DNA from: WLNJ01 sp037131165
GTDB taxonomy: Bacteria > Actinomycetota > Thermoleophilia > Solirubrobacterales > Solirubrobacteraceae
NCBI GenBank assembly: GCA_037131165.1
Contig: JBAXRO010000040.1
Location: 1-16,956, forward strand
DNA length: 16,956 nt
Direction of reading: 5' to 3'
Positions 15,499-16,956 of this stretch are shown piece after piece. The notes beneath the pieces were generated by a model that ran no database searches, was not told the DNA's origin, and saw only the letters and a list, made by a program, of their open reading frames with translations. The position numbers and the translations under genes are program-made. The first letter of the stretch is position 1, and each line of letters begins with the position of its first letter.

Positions 15499-15499
15499 A

Positions 15500-15886
15500 A
15501 TGAGAATGTTCAGTCTGAAACGTCGCAGCGGCGGAACATTCACCGTCTTGGCAGTTGCTGCTGTGGTGAGCCTGCCTACCGGGATCGCGCAAGCTCACGC
15601 ATCCGTCAGCGGCACCTACCCGGCCAAGAGTGTTCGCGCCAAGAGCTCGATCGACGTGGTGAAGGTGGCCTTCAGCGGCCCGTTGCGGAGCGGAACGATC
15701 ACAGTGAGGGGACCGCGCGGGGTTGTCTCCGTTGGTCGCGGAGGCCGTGACCCGAGGAAGATCAGTCGGCTGATCGTCCCGCTCAGGCGGGGGCTCGCCG
15801 CTGGCCGGTACCGCGCAAGCTGGACGGCGGTAGCGGCCGATGGGCATCGCCAGAGCGGCAGCTTCCTCTTCCGCCTGGTGCGCTGA
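15500..15886 (+). CDS. copC: CopC-type copper-binding protein
   Basis: CopC proteins are small exported beta-barrel proteins that bind Cu(II) outside the cytoplasmic membrane in copper resistance or import, often with CopD. The 128-residue precursor has a signal peptide with AQA before His33, so the mature chain of 96 residues starts HASVSGTYPAKS, as in the family. The C-terminal signature WTAVAADGHRQSGSFLFRL is intact. The expected Cu(II) ligands are all present: the mature N-terminal His33, Asp114 and His116 of the DGH motif. The mature chain has no methionine, so it lacks the Met-rich Cu(I) site of the CopC of Pseudomonas plasmids. No CopD membrane domain is fused or present in the window. 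An ATG at 15506 is an alternative start. Confidence 0.88.
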   Translation: MRMFSLKRRSGGTFTVLAVAAVVSLPTGIAQAHASVSGTYPAKSVRAKSSIDVVKVAFSGPLRSGTITVRGPRGVVSVGRGGRDPRKISRLIVPLRRGLAAGRYRASWTAVAADGHRQSGSFLFRLVR

Positions 15887-15934
15887 GGGGTCCGCTTCGC
15901 GCAGTCGGGACCGGTTGTGAAGTGGACGGCTTGG

Positions 15935-15973
15935 CCGATCCCGGCGTCGCCCCGATCAGGACGCCGGGGTCGG
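15935..15973. terminator. 14-bp hairpin between convergent copC and ycnI
   Basis: Bases 15935-15948 (CCGATCCCGGCGTC) pair with 15960-15973 (GACGCCGGGGTCGG) around an 11-base loop; 13 pairs are Watson-Crick and one is U-G in the plus-strand RNA. It sits in the 89-base gap between the two convergent stops, where a bidirectional terminator is expected. No T-run follows on either strand. Confidence 0.65.
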
Positions 15974-15975
15974 GT

Positions 15976-16635
15976 TCATTCCGATGGGCGGCGGCGGATC
16001 GCGACAGTGAGCGCCACTGCAGCAAGGAGAAGCGCACCGATCCCGAGCACCAAGGCGATCGTCTCGGCCCGGATTCCGCCCTCGGCCGGTGGCTTTCCTC
16101 CAAGGTTTGCCGAGGGGGTTGTGGCTGACTCTCCGTCAGCCTGGCCGCCCGAACCCTCGCCTCCCGCGTTCAGCGAGGGCGCCGACTTGGAGATCTCCGT
16201 CACGGGAGCGGGGTTGTCTGAGTTCGTGGGGCCGATCCAGGCCGAGTCCTTTCCGTCCGAGTAGCCCTGGATCGCCTTCCATTCGATCGGACCCGTGGTG
16301 GGCGGAGTGGAGGCGAGGAAAGAGAAGCGGACAAACCCGTCACTGTCGAGGCGTCCCTTCCAGCGGACGATGGAGATGCTCCCGTCCGACGCGTTCTCGA
16401 GCGTCCGCGTCCATCCAGGGGTCCGCTCGAACGAGAAGGGGAGGACACCCTTGGGGATCTTCAGTGAGACCGAAGTCGTTCCGACACTCCGCTCGTTGGG
16501 GACGAGCACCTCGAACCGGACGGAGTCGTCGGGCGCTGCGATGCCGGGGCTGACTTGGACGTGGGCGAGAGCCAGCGACGGGGCGCAGAATGCCCCGGCG
16601 ATGAGCCCGACAACTATGGACCTCGCTGTCTTCAC
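15976..16635 (-). CDS. ycnI: YcnI-type (DUF1775) membrane-anchored copper-binding protein
   Basis: YcnI-type proteins are exported copper-binding proteins, usually next to CopC/CopD-type genes; B. subtilis YcnI binds Cu(II) through its mature N-terminal His with a nearby Trp. The 219-residue precursor has a signal peptide ending ALA before His25, and the mature start HVQVSPGIAAPDDSVRFEV with VPNER (45-49) is typical. The conserved C-terminal part of the domain, GKDSAWIGP, carries Trp133. A Gly/Ser/Pro-rich linker (about 150-188) leads to one membrane helix (about 190-213) and a short RRRPSE tail, so the copper domain is held at the outer face. The GTG start at 16635 has no Shine-Dalgarno but a TAAACT box 7 bases upstream. 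Confidence 0.9.
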   Translation of the reverse strand: MKTARSIVVGLIAGAFCAPSLALAHVQVSPGIAAPDDSVRFEVLVPNERSVGTTSVSLKIPKGVLPFSFERTPGWTRTLENASDGSISIVRWKGRLDSDGFVRFSFLASTPPTTGPIEWKAIQGYSDGKDSAWIGPTNSDNPAPVTEISKSAPSLNAGGEGSGGQADGESATTPSANLGGKPPAEGGIRAETIALVLGIGALLLAAVALTVAIRRRPSE

Positions 16636-16642
16636 CCCGCGG

Positions 16643-16648
16643 AGTTTA
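16643..16648 (-). promoter_or_regulatory. -10-like box before ycnI
   Basis: On the minus strand TAAACT ends 7 bases before the ycnI GTG, the spacing expected of a leaderless transcript. No convincing -35 element was found. Confidence 0.45.
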
Positions 16649-16718
16649 GGGGCGCCAGGCCTCCAATTGGGCGTGGAGCAGCGTTTGGCCTACACGGTGC
16701 TCGATCGGGCGCAACGCT

Positions 16719-16949
16719 TCAGCTGTGGGCGGCCCGACGGAGGCGGTCGGCGACCGCCAGGCCCAACCCGGTCTCAGGTGGGAGTGAGACCACCAGTCGG
16801 TCGAGCGAGAGGGAGTCGGCCTCGCGCAGGAAGCGATAGAGCGAGCGAGCCAGAGCCTCGATGTCCCCAAGGTGTAGAGCGAAAGGGGTGGCCCTGGTGG
16901 AAGGCTCAGTTGGGGGGCTGCTGCTGAGGGCTTGCCCCTGGTGGTAGGC
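16719..16949 (-). pseudogene. C-terminal fragment of a Sua5/YwlC-type threonylcarbamoyl-AMP synthase
   Basis: On the minus strand a frame ending at the stop 16719-16721 reads ...HLGDIEALARSLYRFLREAD, then DRLVVSLPPETGLGLAVADRLRRAAHS. This matches the end of the C-terminal Sua5 domain (pattern hLYxxLRexD ... lPxxGlGxAvxdRLrrAA) of the enzyme that makes threonylcarbamoyl-AMP for the t6A base of tRNA. The family pattern begins at about 16865; residues further upstream (SSSPPTEPSTRATPF) do not look like Sua5. The frame meets a TGA at 16950-16952, within a direct repeat at the window edge. So this is either a broken gene, a gene whose frame is disturbed by a repeat expansion, or an assembly error at a contig end. 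The catalytic YrdC domain would lie beyond the window. Confidence 0.6.
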
Positions 16950-16956
16950 TCAGTTG
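16892..16956 (+). repeat. 21-base direct repeat at the window end
   Basis: CCCTGGTGGAAGGCTCAGTTG (first 20 bases of 16892-16912) recurs at 16936-16956 with one change (GGA to GGT). The period is 44 bases, not a multiple of three, so the two copies are read in different frames on the minus strand. Confidence 0.85.

Noticed and set aside
1..16956. CRISPR arrays, tRNA/rRNA genes, integrases, transposases or attachment sites
   Set aside because: No regularly spaced repeats, no tRNA-like cloverleaf and no recombinase motif were seen. The only direct repeats are the in-frame coiled-coil duplication and the pair at the window end.

Overview
The window comes from a high-GC bacterium. Its backbone order mreC-mreD-mrdA-rodA-rne-rplU-rpmA-obg-proB-proA-nadD-rsfS is the arrangement typical of Actinomycetota. 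The secreted proteins with a C-terminal beta domain rich in KAK/LKLA-type patterns, plus a CopC and a YcnI-type protein, make me suspect the class Thermoleophilia (Solirubrobacterales-like). That placement is inference; no 16S gene or other taxonomic marker is present.

Region 1 (1-4435) is the end of the rod-shape/elongasome operon: MreC (5' end outside the window), MreD, the class B transpeptidase PBP2 and the SEDS glycosyltransferase RodA. All are joined by 4-base GTGA/ATGA overlaps that imply translational coupling. Region 2 (4460-7005) holds a compact RNase E/G and ribosomal proteins L21 and L27. Region 3 (7116-7811, minus strand) is a single short-chain dehydrogenase that splits the usually adjacent rpmA and obg. 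Region 4 (7845-12613) holds the ribosome-assembly GTPase Obg, the first two proline-biosynthesis enzymes (ProB, ProA), the NAD-biosynthesis adenylyltransferase NadD and the ribosome silencing factor RsfS. Several starts here sit 6-9 bases after a TANNNT -10-like box, suggesting leaderless mRNAs.

Region 5 (12640-16635) is accessory. A small membrane protein is followed by two translationally coupled secreted proteins of unknown function (13049-14242 and 14239-15426), then a CopC-type periplasmic/extracytoplasmic copper-binding protein (15500-15886). Convergent to these is a YcnI-type (DUF1775) membrane-anchored copper-binding protein (15976-16635, minus). The unknown 14239 product, CopC and YcnI each have a predicted signal-peptide cleavage site directly before a histidine. 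A free N-terminal His is the first Cu(II) ligand in CopC and YcnI, so the unknown protein is a candidate new member of an extracytoplasmic copper-handling set. This is the most interesting part of the window.

Region 6 (16636-16956) contains the ycnI promoter region and, on the minus strand, the C-terminal end of what looks like a Sua5/YwlC-type threonylcarbamoyl-AMP synthase. Its frame meets a stop codon inside a 21-base direct repeat at the very end of the window. No tRNA, rRNA, CRISPR array, insertion sequence or integrase was seen.
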